Below are positions 29,631-43,489 of a stretch of DNA of 64,000 nucleotides, piece by piece. The translations under genes were made by a program, and so were the position numbers. The stretch comes from an uncultured Paracoccaceae bacterium. GTDB lineage: Bacteria > Pseudomonadota > Alphaproteobacteria > Rhodobacterales > Rhodobacteraceae. Below the pieces are notes generated by a model, which was not told the origin of the DNA, searched no databases, and saw nothing but the letters and a program-made list of their open reading frames with translations. The stretch is from contig CANMUM010000005.1 in assembly GCA_947501025.1 (NCBI GenBank), positions 53,162 through 117,161 on the forward strand. The letters are read 5' to 3'. Numbering within the stretch: the stretch's first letter is position 1; each line of letters opens with the position of its first letter.

Positions 29631-30098
29631 ATGGACCGTATTGATCATAAAATTCTCGCGATTTTGAACGAAGATGGGCGCATCAGCAATGTGGATCTCG
29701 CAAGGCGTGCGGGCCTCTCACCCACCCCATGTCAATTGCGCGTCAAACGACTCATTGAAAAAAAATACATTCTCGGTTTCAAAGCAGTTTTGAACGCTGA
29801 AAAACTTGAGCGTAGCCATATTGCTTTTGTAGAGGTCAAGCTCAATCAAACCAATCAAAAAACGCTCAATGCATTCAATGATGCCGTGCGCAAAATTCCC
29901 CAAATAGAGCAATGCCATCTGATTGCTGGTTCATTTGATTATCTCTTGAAGGTTAGAACCGCTGATATCAACGAATATCGCAAGTTCCTAGGGGAGATTC
30001 TATCGACTTTCCCTGAAGTCCTTTCGACCTCGACCAATGTGTCGATGGAAGCGGTGAAAGAAGATTTGATGAGTGCAAAAACAAGCGCCTCCATATAA
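29631..30098 (+). CDS. putR: Lrp/AsnC-family regulator, likely PutR
   Basis: A 155-residue transcription factor. The N-terminal helix-turn-helix (MDRIDHKILAILNEDGRISNVDLARRAGLSPTPCQLRVKRL) and C-terminal RAM ligand domain (HIAFVEVKLNQ...LIAGSFDYLLKVRTADINEY) are complete. Divergent placement next to putA matches alphaproteobacterial PutR, which activates putA in response to proline. The symbol rests on that context. Confidence 0.88.
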   Translation: MDRIDHKILAILNEDGRISNVDLARRAGLSPTPCQLRVKRLIEKKYILGFKAVLNAEKLERSHIAFVEVKLNQTNQKTLNAFNDAVRKIPQIEQCHLIAGSFDYLLKVRTADINEYRKFLGEILSTFPEVLSTSTNVSMEAVKEDLMSAKTSASI

Positions 30099-30256
30099 TC
30101 GAAGGTGATCAATCCATAGTTCTTTTGCTGCACAAAAACGCCCATATCAAAAACGTCAAAAAACTCGTCGAAACACCCAATAAAAATGGGTGAATTTCTT
30201 GTCATTTTGGCATTCATAAGATATGGATATGGGATAGTTAAATTGAGGTTTTTTGC

Positions 30257-33019
30257 GTGAGTGATATTGAAAACGAAAACGAACAAGACGACAGCAAGCC
30301 CGTAGACGTTATGTCACATGAAGGCCCTCGGATAAATATCGAAACCGAGATGAAAACCGCCTATCTCGATTATGCGATGAGCGTGATTGTATCGCGCGCC
30401 ATTCCTGATCTTCGCGATGGCTTGAAACCTGTTCACCGCCGTATTCTTTATGCGATGCATGAAACAAATAATTCGCACGACAAATCATACCGCAAATCTG
30501 CGCGCCCTGTTGGCGATGTGATGGGTAAATATCACCCTCATGGCGATAGCGCGATTTATGATGCTCTGGTACGCATGGCGCAAGACTTCTCAATGTCACT
30601 GCCACTATTGGACGGTCAAGGCAACTTTGGCTCTATGGATGGCGACCGTGCTGCTGCGATGCGTTATACCGAAGTGCGCATGGATAAATCAGCCGCGCAT
30701 CTTTTGGCTGATATTGAAAAAGACACAGTTGATTTCCAACCCAATTATGACGGCAAGGATATGGAGCCAAGTGTTCTCCCTGCCCGTTATCCCAATATGC
30801 TTGTTAATGGCGCAGGCGGTATTGCGGTTGGTATGGCAACCAATATTCCCCCCCACAATCTAGGCGAGGTCATTGATGCAACCAAGGCGCTTATTGACAA
30901 CCCTGATCTTGATAATCATGCGCTTATGGAATTTGTGCCTGCTCCAGACTTCCCAACGGGCGGCCTTATTTTGGGGCGCTCAGGCGCAATCAAAGCTTAT
31001 ACCGAGGGTCGTGGCTCGGTCATTATGCGCGCGAAAACGGAGATCGAGGAAATCCGTAAGGATCGCTATGCCATTGTGATCAAGGAGATCCCTTATCAGG
31101 TGAACAAAGCCACAATGATCGAAAAGATTGCGGAACTGGCCCGTGATAAAAAGATCGAAGGCATTGCGCATGTGCAAGATGAAAGTGATCGTTTCGGCGT
31201 TCGTGTGGTTGTCGAGCTTAAACGTGATGCGACAGCCGAAGTTGTCCTCAATCAGCTTTTCCGCTTCACTCCGCTTCAAACGAGTTTCCCATGTAATATG
31301 CTTGCGCTCAATGCCGGACGTCCAGAGCAATTGACATTGCGTGATTTCTTAACCGCATTTGTGAAGTTCCGCGAAGAAGTTGTCGCGCGCCGCACGGCAT
31401 TTGAGCTTAATAAAGCACGCGACCGTTCGCATCTTCTTTGTGGTTTGGCTGTTGCTGTGACCAATGTAGATGAGGTTGTTGCAACCATTCGCGCATCAAA
31501 AGATGCAGCCGAAGCCCGCGAAAAACTTATGACACGCGCATGGCCCGCTCATGACATTGTGCCTTTCCTTAAGCTTATTGATGATCCTGAGCACAAGGTG
31601 AATGAAGACGGCACATATCATCTCAGCGAACGTCAAGCACGCGCAATTTTGGAGCTTCGCCTTCAACGTCTTACACAAATGGGCGTTAAAGAGATCACTG
31701 ATGAGCTTGAAAAACTTGCCGCCGAAATCAAGGATTATCTGGCGATTTTGGCGTCACGTGAACGGATTATGGAAATTATCCATGCTGAGCTTGATGAAGT
31801 GCGCGCGGCTCATGCCGTTCCGCGCCGTTCACAAATCGTTGCCTTTGAAGGTGATATGGTTGATGAGGACTTGATAGAGCCAGAAGATATGGTCGTTTCC
31901 ATCACCAATGCTGGATATATTAAGCGTACAAATCTTGATGAATTCCGTTCGCAAAAACGCGGCGGCAAAGGTACACAAGGCATGTCGATGAAGGATGAGG
32001 ATTTTGTAACCAATCTCTTCGTTGCCAACACCCATACCCCGCTTCTCGTATTCACAACCGATGGAATGGCTTACAAGATCAAAACATGGCATCTGCCCCT
32101 ATCAGGGCGAAATGCACGCGGCAAAGCCCTAGTCAACATCTTGCCAATCCAAGCGGGCGTGTCGATCGCAGCAATTATGCCCGTTGATGCGCCAGAAGGC
32201 GATTGGGAAAACCTCCATATCATGTTTGGCACATCTGAAGGATCTGTTCGCCGAAATGCGCTTTCCGATTTCATTAATGTCCGGGCAAATGGCAAAAATG
32301 CGATGAATCTTGAAGAAGGCACAACACTTGTCAATGCAAGGCTTTGCAATGAAAATCAAGATGTTATGCTGACAACTTCAGGTGGTCGCGCTATTCGATT
32401 TGCCGTTGGTGATATCCGCGTCTTTAAGGGCCGCGCATCTATGGGTGTTCGGGGCATTAAGCTTTCTGGCGATGATAAAGTTGTGTCGATGTGCATCCTT
32501 AACCATGTGGAAGCGACATCAGATGAGCGTACAGCCTATGGCAAAATGCGCCGCGCCATTATGAATGAAGGGGACACGGGTGATGTCGATACTACTGGTG
32601 CAGATTTTGATCTGTCACAAGAACGATATGCAGAGCTTTCCGCAGCCGAAGAATGGATCTTAACTGTCACAACTTCAGGTGCTGGCAAACGTTCATCTGC
32701 GCATGAATACCGCATTTCGGGGCGTGGCGGACAAGGCATCACAGCTGCTAATCTTGGCCGTCGTGATGATAAGATTGTAGCCTCCTTCCCTGTTGATGAG
32801 GATGATCAAATCATGCTTGCCACAACATCTGGGCAATCTATTCGCACCAAGGTTTCGGATGTCTCCAAACAAGGCCGTTCGGCTTCTGGTGTGAGCGTCT
32901 TCAAAACCAAGGATGGTGAAGAGGTCATCTCGGTGGCTTGGATAGCCGATCAAGGTGAAGAAGACGACGTTGATGAAGGAGACCTGCCAACTGATAATGC
33001 AGAAGGCGGCGAAGAATGA
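30257..33019 (+). CDS. gyrA: DNA gyrase subunit A
   Basis: Type II topoisomerase subunit. The 920-residue product starts with GTG after a GAGG site. The active-site Tyr is about residue 137 in [10 protein letters not shown]. The quinolone-determining region [15 protein letters not shown] has Ser98 and Asp102 at the positions of E. coli Ser83 and Asp87, i.e. the sensitive state. C-terminal pinwheel repeats include the GyrA box [11 protein letters not shown] 30-residue acidic insert precedes the final blades and the tail is acidic. The stop overlaps the following outer-membrane gene. Confidence 0.98.
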   Translation: MSDIENENEQDDSKPVDVMSHEGPRINIETEMKTAYLDYAMSVIVSRAIPDLRDGLKPVHRRILYAMHETNNSHDKSYRKSARPVGDVMGKYHPHGDSAIYDALVRMAQDFSMSLPLLDGQGNFGSMDGDRAAAMRYTEVRMDKSAAHLLADIEKDTVDFQPNYDGKDMEPSVLPARYPNMLVNGAGGIAVGMATNIPPHNLGEVIDATKALIDNPDLDNHALMEFVPAPDFPTGGLILGRSGAIKAYTEGRGSVIMRAKTEIEEIRKDRYAIVIKEIPYQVNKATMIEKIAELARDKKIEGIAHVQDESDRFGVRVVVELKRDATAEVVLNQLFRFTPLQTSFPCNMLALNAGRPEQLTLRDFLTAFVKFREEVVARRTAFELNKARDRSHLLCGLAVAVTNVDEVVATIRASKDAAEAREKLMTRAWPAHDIVPFLKLIDDPEHKVNEDGTYHLSERQARAILELRLQRLTQMGVKEITDELEKLAAEIKDYLAILASRERIMEIIHAELDEVRAAHAVPRRSQIVAFEGDMVDEDLIEPEDMVVSITNAGYIKRTNLDEFRSQKRGGKGTQGMSMKDEDFVTNLFVANTHTPLLVFTTDGMAYKIKTWHLPLSGRNARGKALVNILPIQAGVSIAAIMPVDAPEGDWENLHIMFGTSEGSVRRNALSDFINVRANGKNAMNLEEGTTLVNARLCNENQDVMLTTSGGRAIRFAVGDIRVFKGRASMGVRGIKLSGDDKVVSMCILNHVEATSDERTAYGKMRRAIMNEGDTGDVDTTGADFDLSQERYAELSAAEEWILTVTTSGAGKRSSAHEYRISGRGGQGITAANLGRRDDKIVASFPVDEDDQIMLATTSGQSIRTKVSDVSKQGRSASGVSVFKTKDGEEVISVAWIADQGEEDDVDEGDLPTDNAEGGEE

Positions 33020-33735
33020 TGGCTCGCCAATTTCTAATTTCAGCTATGATTGCATCAGTTTTTGCAACCTCAGCTTTATCGACGTCATTCGGGCCAAAGA
33101 TGTATACCGAAAGTACAGTCTCATATGATAGTTATCTGCCTATTGATGAAGATATGGACACGGGTGACGGCACATCCTTGCAACTCTATACTGAAATTGG
33201 AACCCGACTATTTGCGGCCTTCTCAACTGGAATTTCTGTCAATCACGATCAAGGCAATACATTTGTAGCAAGCCATATAGGCTATAATTTTGGTAATCAA
33301 ACATTGGCATTTATTGCAGGAAATATTTATGGCGATGTGCCTGCCAATTTCTATGGCCTTGAAGGGCGCGCAAATTACAAAGCCCTCACCTTAGATTTAC
33401 GCCTTACCGATTGGGATATTGATGGTTTTGGTGATAGTTATCGTGTGGATGTGGATGCCAGCTATCAAATCAATGAGAAATGGTCAGCATTTTATGATTA
33501 TACCCATTACAAGCTTGATGATGGCGATATAAATTTTGATGATTATCTCGTAGGTGTCTCTTATCAAGCGCTACCTTCTATGAGTGTTCAGCTTGGAGTT
33601 GGCGAATATCATCCCATTCGCGAAAGCACAGGTTATGATCAGGTATCTCGCAAAATACATATTGGTCTGAGTTACAATCTTGGTGATGAGCGAAATACAC
33701 CAAAGCTTGACATCCCAAATCTTTCACAGTTTTAA
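33019..33735 (+). CDS. predicted outer-membrane beta-barrel protein
   Basis: A 238-residue protein with a Sec signal ([21 protein letters not shown]) and alternating amphipathic strands rich in Tyr, Asp and Gly throughout (e.g. [24 protein letters not shown]). I recognise no specific family. Two start codons overlap the gyrA stop: ATG at 33016 (ATGA overlap) and ATG at 33019; either fits, and I prefer the second because it gives a clean signal peptide. Translational coupling to gyrA is unusual, since coaD usually follows gyrA in relatives. Confidence 0.75.
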   Translation: MARQFLISAMIASVFATSALSTSFGPKMYTESTVSYDSYLPIDEDMDTGDGTSLQLYTEIGTRLFAAFSTGISVNHDQGNTFVASHIGYNFGNQTLAFIAGNIYGDVPANFYGLEGRANYKALTLDLRLTDWDIDGFGDSYRVDVDASYQINEKWSAFYDYTHYKLDDGDINFDDYLVGVSYQALPSMSVQLGVGEYHPIRESTGYDQVSRKIHIGLSYNLGDERNTPKLDIPNLSQF

Positions 33736-33764
33736 ACGCAAATTTTGCGAATGAATGGATATTC

Positions 33765-35105
33765 ATGTCTAAACAAATTCACATCATCGGCGGCGGGCTT
33801 GCAGGTTCTGAATGCGCCTATTCCCTCGCACAATCAGGTCATAAGGTGACGCTATATGAGCAGCGCGGCGTGAAGCCAACTTTTGCCCATATCACAACAG
33901 ATTTTGCAGAACTTGTTTGCTCAAATTCATTTCGATCAGATGATGATACGGGCAATGCGGTTGGCTTACTGCACCATGAAATGCGCCAATTAGGCTCGGT
34001 CGTTATGCGCGCAGCCGATAAGTTTTCTGTACCAGCGGGCAGCGCCTTAGCCGTTGATCGAGACGGATATTCAGGATTTGTAACAAATGAAATCGAAAAC
34101 CACCCCAATATCACTGTGATACGCAAAGAAATCACATCAATACCGCGTGAAAGCGATGATATCTGGATTATTGCAACTGGCCCGCAAACCGATGGCGCCC
34201 TTGCCCTTGATATTGCCGATTTAACTGGCCAAGAACATCTCGCATTTTTTGATGCCATCGCACCAATCATCTATACTGAGAGCATTGATATGTCGAAGGC
34301 TTGGAGCCAGTCGCGCTATGACAAAGGCGAAACCGAGGAGGAACAGAAAGCCTATATCAATTGCCCAATGACCAAGGATCAATATGAGGCTTTCATTGAT
34401 GCTCTTATGTCCTCTGAAAAAACTGAATTTCATGATTGGGAAAAAGATACGCCTTATTTTGATGGTTGTTTGCCGATTGAAATTATGGCCGAGCGCGGGC
34501 GTGAAACATTGCGTTTTGGCCCTATGAAACCAGTGGGCTTAACCAATCCTCACAGCGATGAAAAACCATATGCGGTTGTTCAACTGCGCCAAGATAACCA
34601 ACTGAAAACCTTGTATAATATCGTTGGGTTTCAGACCAAAATGAAATATGGCGCTCAAAAAGACGTATTGCGCATGATCCCTGGGCTTGAAAATTCAGAA
34701 TTCGCACGCTTGGGCGGTATTCACCGCAATTGCTTCATTCATTCACCAAGCTTGCTCAATGCTGATATGTCAATGAAATCTCATCCGCATATTCATTTTG
34801 CAGGGCAAATTACAGGTGTTGAGGGCTATGTCGAAAGTGCATCAATGGGATTGCTTTTGGGGACAATACTTGGTCAAAAACTTGTGGGCAATGATATCTC
34901 CCCGCCAAATATTTCAACGGCCATGGGAGCGCTTATTCACCATATTACGGGCGGTGCTGAAGCAAAGACTTTTCAACCGATGAATGTGAACTTTGGGCTT
35001 TTCCCACCAATTGATGCTAAAGGTGGGCGCAAAGGGCGCAAAGAACGCTATGCTGCCTATTGCGCACGCGGCAAAGAAGAGTTTGCACAATGGAAAAACT
35101 TCTAA
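33765..35105 (+). CDS. trmFO: tRNA (uracil-54-C5) methyltransferase, folate/FAD type
   Basis: Makes ribothymidine at position 54 of tRNAs using methylene-tetrahydrofolate and FADH2. The 446-residue product has the FAD loop IGGGLAGSE at 8-16, [12 protein letters not shown], the conserved [14 protein letters not shown] segment ([38 protein letters not shown]) and [22 protein letters not shown]. Full length for the family. It overlaps gluQ by 16 bp, a pair joining two tRNA-modification functions. Confidence 0.97.
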   Translation: MSKQIHIIGGGLAGSECAYSLAQSGHKVTLYEQRGVKPTFAHITTDFAELVCSNSFRSDDDTGNAVGLLHHEMRQLGSVVMRAADKFSVPAGSALAVDRDGYSGFVTNEIENHPNITVIRKEITSIPRESDDIWIIATGPQTDGALALDIADLTGQEHLAFFDAIAPIIYTESIDMSKAWSQSRYDKGETEEEQKAYINCPMTKDQYEAFIDALMSSEKTEFHDWEKDTPYFDGCLPIEIMAERGRETLRFGPMKPVGLTNPHSDEKPYAVVQLRQDNQLKTLYNIVGFQTKMKYGAQKDVLRMIPGLENSEFARLGGIHRNCFIHSPSLLNADMSMKSHPHIHFAGQITGVEGYVESASMGLLLGTILGQKLVGNDISPPNISTAMGALIHHITGGAEAKTFQPMNVNFGLFPPIDAKGGRKGRKERYAAYCARGKEEFAQWKNF

Positions 35106-35911
35106 TCCGCGAACGTTTTGCGCCCTCTCCAACAGGCTTGCTGCACATCGGCCATGCTTATTCTGCTTTGTTGAGTTATGAAGCAGCGCGTGAGGGTGAA
35201 TGGCTTTTGCGTATTGAGGATATTGATACTGCGCGCTGCAAAGAAGAGTTCAAAGCAGCGATTTTTGAAGATCTGAAATGGCTGGGGCTTAGCTGGAAAG
35301 AACCCGTAGCTTTTCAAAGCGAGCGCTTGGAGGCCTATAAAGATGCGCTTAAAACTCTCAAGTCATTAGGGGTTATCTATGGCTGTGAATGTAGCCGTGG
35401 TGATATCAAATTAGCACTTTCCGCGCACCAAGAAGGCGATATCGCACAGCTCCCATATCCGCGAACATGTCGTGGTAAACAATTAGATGGTGATAATTTA
35501 GCTTATCGTCTTGATATGGAGCGCGCTTTGGAATTGGTTAGCTCTCTTTCCTATCGTGAAATTGGCCAAGGCCGTGATGAAATTATTCATATCAGTCGCG
35601 AACAGCTTGCCCAAATAGGTGATATTATCCTTGCAAGGCGTGACATCGGAACAAGCTATCATATGGCTGTTGTTGTTGATGACGCATTTCAAGACATAAC
35701 CCATGTCACGCGCGGTTCTGATATGGAAAGTGAAACAGCAATCCATATCCTTTTACAGAGCATTCTTGAGCTGCCTACACCTATTTATCGCCATCATAAG
35801 CTTATTCGTGATGAAAATGGGAAAAGGCTTGCAAAGCGTGATGATGCCCGGTCGATAAGATCATTGCGTGAAATGGGCGTGAGCGCCGAAAATATTAAAA
35901 ATATATCATGA
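35090..35911 (+). CDS. gluQ: glutamyl-Q tRNA(Asp) synthetase
   Basis: Attaches glutamate to the queuosine base in tRNA-Asp. The 273-residue product is a truncated GluRS catalytic domain without the anticodon-binding part. HIGH is at 19-22 ([15 protein letters not shown]), the zinc-type CxC...YxxxC pattern is in YGCECSR and YPRTCRG, and the class-I KMSKS-like element is [12 protein letters not shown] chose the ATG at 35090, giving a product that starts in the conserved region. The gene overlaps trmFO. Confidence 0.95.
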   Translation: MEKLLIRERFAPSPTGLLHIGHAYSALLSYEAAREGEWLLRIEDIDTARCKEEFKAAIFEDLKWLGLSWKEPVAFQSERLEAYKDALKTLKSLGVIYGCECSRGDIKLALSAHQEGDIAQLPYPRTCRGKQLDGDNLAYRLDMERALELVSSLSYREIGQGRDEIIHISREQLAQIGDIILARRDIGTSYHMAVVVDDAFQDITHVTRGSDMESETAIHILLQSILELPTPIYRHHKLIRDENGKRLAKRDDARSIRSLREMGVSAENIKNIS

Positions 35912-35961
35912 AAAGACGATTGCTTAATGAAATATTCACGTTTTTTAGCCAAAATGTAATG

Positions 35962-35999
35962 GAGCGTTCGCATCCCCCATCCCTAACTGCCGAACGCTC
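35962..35999. terminator. long-loop hairpin between gluQ and hisI
   Basis: GAGCGTTCG at 35962-35970 and CGAACGCTC at 35991-35999 pair perfectly over 9 bp with a 20-nt loop, in the gap between two convergent genes. No T-run follows on either side, so a bidirectional terminator is only a reasonable guess. Confidence 0.45.
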
Positions 36000-36007
36000 A
36001 ACTTATC

Positions 36008-36361
36008 TCATAGTTTTAAAATTTCAATTTCTTCACCTGTGGTAATATCGGTATAAAAGCAATGCCTGCGCCCCGTATGACATGCAGCTCCAACTTGCTC
36101 AACCAGCGCCAAAAGACAATCTTTGTCACAATCATATCGCAACTCGACCAAGGCTTGTGTATGGCCTGAAGTTTCTCCCTTTACCCAAAACTCCGAACGT
36201 GAGCGCGACCAATATGTCATTTTTTTCGTTGAAATTGTCTTTTCAACGGCATTTGCATTCATCCACGCCATCATCAGCACTTCAAGTGTGTTTGCATCCT
36301 GAGTAATGCAGGGGATTAACCCCTGCTCATTATATTTCAGTGTGTTTGGATCAAAGGCCAT
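36008..36361 (-). CDS. hisI: phosphoribosyl-AMP cyclohydrolase
   Basis: Third step of histidine synthesis. The 117-residue single-domain enzyme has LMMAWMNANAVEKTI, YWSRSRSEFWVKGETSGH, the Mg-binding DCDKDCLL and the zinc Cys/His motif GAACHTGRRHCFY. It is not fused to HisE. The start lies close to the divergent Fe-S scaffold gene with 35 bp between the chosen starts. The linkage of hisI and an Fe-S scaffold gene occurs in rhizobia. Confidence 0.96.
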   Translation of the reverse strand: MAFDPNTLKYNEQGLIPCITQDANTLEVLMMAWMNANAVEKTISTKKMTYWSRSRSEFWVKGETSGHTQALVELRYDCDKDCLLALVEQVGAACHTGRRHCFYTDITTGEEIEILKL

Positions 36362-36396
36362 TGCAATTGCTCTTTCTTGAATTTATCTCATTAACC

Positions 36397-36849
36397 ATGA
36401 GCACAGAAAATCTGTTTGACCTTTATTCCCAAAAAATCCTCGCATTGGCAATGGATATTCCACATATAACGCCTATTGAAGAGTTTGATGGAAGCGCCTT
36501 ATGCCGTTCACCTGTTTGTGGTTCACAAATTGAAGCGAAGATTTACTTACATAAAGATATGATTTCTGCATATGCGCAAGATGTAAAAACCTGTGCGCTC
36601 GGCCAAGCTTCTGCCGCCATTTTTGGCCGACATGTTTTGGGCAAAACCGCCAAAGATATCGAAAAACTCCAAACAGAACTTGTTAAGTTCCTAAAAGAAA
36701 ACGGCGACACTCCATCGGCTCCTTTTGAAGAATATCATATACTCATTGCAGCAAGAGATTATAAAAACCGTCACGCATCTATTTTGCTGGCGGTCGATGT
36801 CTGTCTGGAGGCCATTAAAAATGCGACAAAAAAAACTCCCCATAAATGA
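36397..36849 (+). CDS. iron-sulfur cluster scaffold-like protein (IscU/NifU N family)
   Basis: A 150-residue protein related to U-type scaffolds. Conserved Cys are seen in GSALCRSPVCGSQIEAKI and in DVKTCALGQASAAIFGRH; the third ligand of classical IscU is not obvious. I chose the ATG at 36397 rather than an in-frame start 57 bp upstream, because the shorter form begins with the usual NLFDLYSQKILALA helix. Such proteins occur next to hisI in Hyphomicrobiales. The role as scaffold is inferred. Confidence 0.8.
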   Translation: MSTENLFDLYSQKILALAMDIPHITPIEEFDGSALCRSPVCGSQIEAKIYLHKDMISAYAQDVKTCALGQASAAIFGRHVLGKTAKDIEKLQTELVKFLKENGDTPSAPFEEYHILIAARDYKNRHASILLAVDVCLEAIKNATKKTPHK

Positions 36850-36901
36850 GGAGCGAAGTTTGAGGCAGGTTCATAGCAACGCTATGAATTGAGGGGTAGA
36901 C

Positions 36902-37030
36902 TTAGAATATCATCCAGGACATGCCCGCACAAATAGCGGCAAGAAAGGCGGCAGTGGCAGCAATATCAGAAACAATTCCACTTTGCTGTGTATCAAAGCT
37001 ATCTTCGATTTTGTAAATCCATTTTGCCAT
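36902..37030 (-). CDS. SOS-controlled single-helix membrane microprotein (new, unnamed)
   Basis: A short gene encoding 42 residues: MAKWIYKIEDSFDTQQSG, then a C-terminal hydrophobic helix of about 24 residues (IVSDIAATAAFLAAICAG and MSWMIF). AGGAGA precedes the start by a good distance; an extra in-frame ATG directly upstream (37033) is too close to that site. The promoter region is a perfect 17-bp inverted repeat carrying two LexA boxes (37065-37110), so it should be damage-induced. The likely topology is N-in with a C-terminal membrane anchor. Size, SOS control and membrane nature recall Caulobacter SidA, a division inhibitor, but no sequence similarity is claimed. It follows recG on the same strand. 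Confidence 0.75.
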   Translation of the reverse strand: MAKWIYKIEDSFDTQQSGIVSDIAATAAFLAAICAGMSWMIF

Positions 37031-37064
37031 CATTATCTCCTGATTATTCAATTTCTACACGCAC

Positions 37065-37110
37065 ATGTTCTCACTTTGTTCCTTAACCGTCAAGAACAAA
37101 GTGAGAACAT
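37065..37110. promoter_or_regulatory. paired LexA boxes as a perfect 17-bp inverted repeat
   Basis: Arm 1 (37065-37081) contains GTTC-TCACTTT-GTTC and arm 2 (37094-37110) contains GAAC-AAAGTGA-GAAC; they are exact reverse complements, separated by 12 bp. On the minus strand the spacer begins TTGACG (37093-37088), a near-consensus -35, and 17 bp further GAACAT overlaps the second box as a weak -10. LexA bound here would block the promoter of the microprotein gene. Confidence 0.85.
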
Positions 37111-37147
37111 TTTAATAAAATTATCATTACTTAATAATAACAATAAC

Positions 37148-41345
<4,198 letters not shown>

Positions 41346-41387
41346 TTACGGGTTCATATGGATATGTTTAGACAATTTTTTAGCAAC

Positions 41388-41410
41388 AAAAAAGGGGCTG
41401 ATTGCCCCTT
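41388..41410 (-). terminator. rho-independent terminator of ctrA
   Basis: On the minus strand AAGGGGC-AATCA-GCCCCTT followed by TTTT, just after the ctrA stop and before ligA. Confidence 0.9.
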
Positions 41411-41416
41411 ATTTAT

Positions 41417-42130
41417 CTATGCGCTCGCGGCGTGAGGTTCGCTCTCAATTGTATCGTCAGGTTCACGCAGAACATAGCCACGCCCCCAGACCGTCTCAAT
41501 AAAGTTCTCTCCGCCCGTCACTTCAGCTAGTTTTTTACGAAGCTTACAAATAAACACATCGATAATTTTGAGTTCAGGCTCATCAAGTCCACCATAAAGA
41601 TGGTTCAAGAACATTTCCTTGGTCATGGTTGTGCCTTTTCGTAGCGATAGAAGCTCGAATATTTGATATTCCTTACCCGTCAAGCGCACCAATTTGCCAT
41701 TTGCGAAAACAGATTTAGCTTCAAGATCAAGTGTTAAAGATCCTGTCTCGATGACCGAACGTGCATGGCCACGTGACCTGCGGATAATCGCACTTACACG
41801 AGCGATCAATTCTTCACGTTGGAATGGCTTGATCAAATAATCATCAGCGCCAAGTCCAAAATTATGGAGCTTTGTTTCAATTTCATCATTTCCTGTCAAA
41901 ATTAAGACTGGTGTCTCAATTTTTGCACGGCGCATATGCTTTAAAACCTCACTGCCATCCACATCAGGCAAAGTCAGGTCCAGAATGATCAAATCATAAT
42001 CATAAACCTTAACGAGATCGAGACCCTCTTCACCATGAGGCGTCGAAAATACATTAAATCCCTCGGCTTTCAACATCATCTCTAAACTTTTTAGAGTAGT
42101 TGGATCATCTTCTATAAGTAATAGTCTCAT
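41417..42130 (-). CDS. ctrA: cell cycle response regulator CtrA
   Basis: Master regulator of cell cycle, division and motility genes in alphaproteobacteria. The 237-residue product has the receiver domain (MRLLLIEDD, phospho-acceptor Asp in [10 protein letters not shown], Lys in YLIKPF) and an OmpR-type winged helix whose [17 protein letters not shown] and [28 protein letters not shown] segments are diagnostic of CtrA. I chose the ATG at 42130, preceded by GGAGGGG; an earlier in-frame start adds ten non-family residues. The C-terminal tail (EPHAASA) ends in Ala-Ser-Ala, fitting ClpXP-dependent turnover of CtrA. Confidence 0.97.
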   Translation of the reverse strand: MRLLLIEDDPTTLKSLEMMLKAEGFNVFSTPHGEEGLDLVKVYDYDLIILDLTLPDVDGSEVLKHMRRAKIETPVLILTGNDEIETKLHNFGLGADDYLIKPFQREELIARVSAIIRRSRGHARSVIETGSLTLDLEAKSVFANGKLVRLTGKEYQIFELLSLRKGTTMTKEMFLNHLYGGLDEPELKIIDVFICKLRKKLAEVTGGENFIETVWGRGYVLREPDDTIESEPHAASA

Positions 42131-42513
42131 TTTCCCCTCCATAACGGGTATTAAAATCATTTGCTGCGATGCTTACGGTCTAAAATAAAGCATTATATTT
42201 CAGTACTTGCAGTTAATCGCCGTTTATAAAAACCAATTTTTATTCCTTTTCATAAATTAGCCTTCGATCGCAGTGTTAAATCTCTAGTCATTTTATATTA
42301 ACCAAGAATAACCCAAAAACCGTTTAACAAAAGTTAACAAAAGCATATTCTTTAAATAAAAATTGTTTATGGTTAATAAAAACGCACCAATTTCAACAAA
42401 AATCGTTAATTTATATAAATATATCGTTTAAAATTACAAAATAATTGTATGGAAATATAAAATATCCTTATACTCGCCTTAAATCAACCAAAAATTGAGA
42501 TATAGTCATCACT
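42131..42513. promoter_or_regulatory. ctrA upstream region with TTAA half-sites
   Basis: 383 bp, AT-rich, no gene seen. It carries many TTAA half-sites of CtrA type, including TTAACC at 42298 and TTAAC-N5-TTAAC at 42324-42338. The half-site spacing there is 6 bp, not the canonical 7. Autoregulation is plausible because ctrA is autoregulated in relatives, but no perfect TTAA-N7-TTAA is present. Confidence 0.4.
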
Positions 42514-42723
42514 ATGAACAATATGATTCTTTATACAGGTTATCTTTTTGTAGCGCTTGGCGTCGTTGTGTTGGTAATAATGGCGGCATTTGGACTTCGC
42601 ATGCATAAACTTGGCGCAGATGAGAGAAAACAACAAATCCAGCGCTTAGTTGTGATGAATTTTTCAGGAATCGGTCTGGCTCTAATCGGATTAATAATGA
42701 TTGTTATGAGTTCATTTTTCTAA
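42514..42723 (+). CDS. small two-helix membrane protein, unknown
   Basis: A 69-residue protein with two hydrophobic helices (about residues 8-27 and 48-67) joined by a charged, Lys/Arg/Gln-rich loop (MHKLGADERKQQIQRL). Translation could also begin at Met4. No family recognised. It is divergent from ctrA and shares its upstream region. Its last 12 bp overlap the convergent hydrolase gene. The ribosome site (TTGAGAT) is weak. Confidence 0.6.
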   Translation: MNNMILYTGYLFVALGVVVLVIMAAFGLRMHKLGADERKQQIQRLVVMNFSGIGLALIGLIMIVMSSFF

Positions 42724-43470
42724 GAACTTCATCATTAACTCATATATTGTTTGCATATCTTCATCTCGAGAAAAACCGTGATCAGCATTTTTGACGAGGC
42801 GTAGTTCCAAATCATCACATGTAATTGCCTCTGCAAATTGTAAAGCTTGGGAAGTCGGAACTGAACCATCAGCCATTCCATGGAGCAACCGAACTGGAAA
42901 CGGCATATCCAATTGAGATTTTAGCACCTGACTATTTTCACCGCCCTCCATCAATGCGCGCCCTATTTGATAAGGTTCGGGATATCCTGAGGGCAATTCT
43001 ACAATTTCTCCGGCTTGAATTTGATCATATTGATCTTGGGTCAGCTTGGGGCGAAAGCTTATTTCTGTAAAATCAGGCGCAGCAGCAATGCCAATAAAGC
43101 CCAAAATTCGTTCCGCACGCTTTTTTGCAAGCAATGCCCCTATCCACCCCCCAAGTGAGGATCCCAAAATCAGTATTTTGCCCTTTATCAATTTATCAAC
43201 GATATGCACGGCATCTTGCGCCCAGTGATCAATGCCAAAATCGGTAAAAACACCTGAACTCTCGCCGTGACCGCGATAGTCAAATCGGACCATTGGATAA
43301 TCATTTTCTTCAGCCCAAGCCGAAATCAGTGATGCCTTTGTACCATTCATAGAGGAACTTAACCCACCCAAATACAAAATTGTAGGCTTCGAATCTGGGC
43401 TTGCATTGGCAAAACTCTGCATATATGCAATGCGAGAATTATCGCCGATTTCTAAAAATTGTGTGACCAT
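42712..43470 (-). CDS. alpha/beta hydrolase
   Basis: A 252-residue cytosolic serine hydrolase. The nucleophile elbow is GSSLGGWIG, the acid is probably Asp in HGMADGSVP and the His lies in NADHGFSRD. The oxyanion-side YLGGLSSSMNGTKAS and FDYRGHGESSG segments fit the ABHD10-like or dienelactone-hydrolase-like branch. Substrate unknown. Its start is only 19 bp from the divergent glycosyltransferase start. Confidence 0.88.
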   Translation of the reverse strand: MVTQFLEIGDNSRIAYMQSFANASPDSKPTILYLGGLSSSMNGTKASLISAWAEENDYPMVRFDYRGHGESSGVFTDFGIDHWAQDAVHIVDKLIKGKILILGSSLGGWIGALLAKKRAERILGFIGIAAAPDFTEISFRPKLTQDQYDQIQAGEIVELPSGYPEPYQIGRALMEGGENSQVLKSQLDMPFPVRLLHGMADGSVPTSQALQFAEAITCDDLELRLVKNADHGFSRDEDMQTIYELMMKFLEK

Positions 43471-43489
43471 CGTTCAAGGATCCCAATTA

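Noticed and set aside
37065..37110. Reading the 17-bp inverted repeat as a terminator of recG
   Set aside because: No T-run follows on the minus strand, and each arm matches the SOS box exactly, so an operator explains it better.
42324..42338. Perfect CtrA box upstream of ctrA
   Set aside because: The two TTAA halves are 6 bp apart instead of 7, so I list only half-sites.
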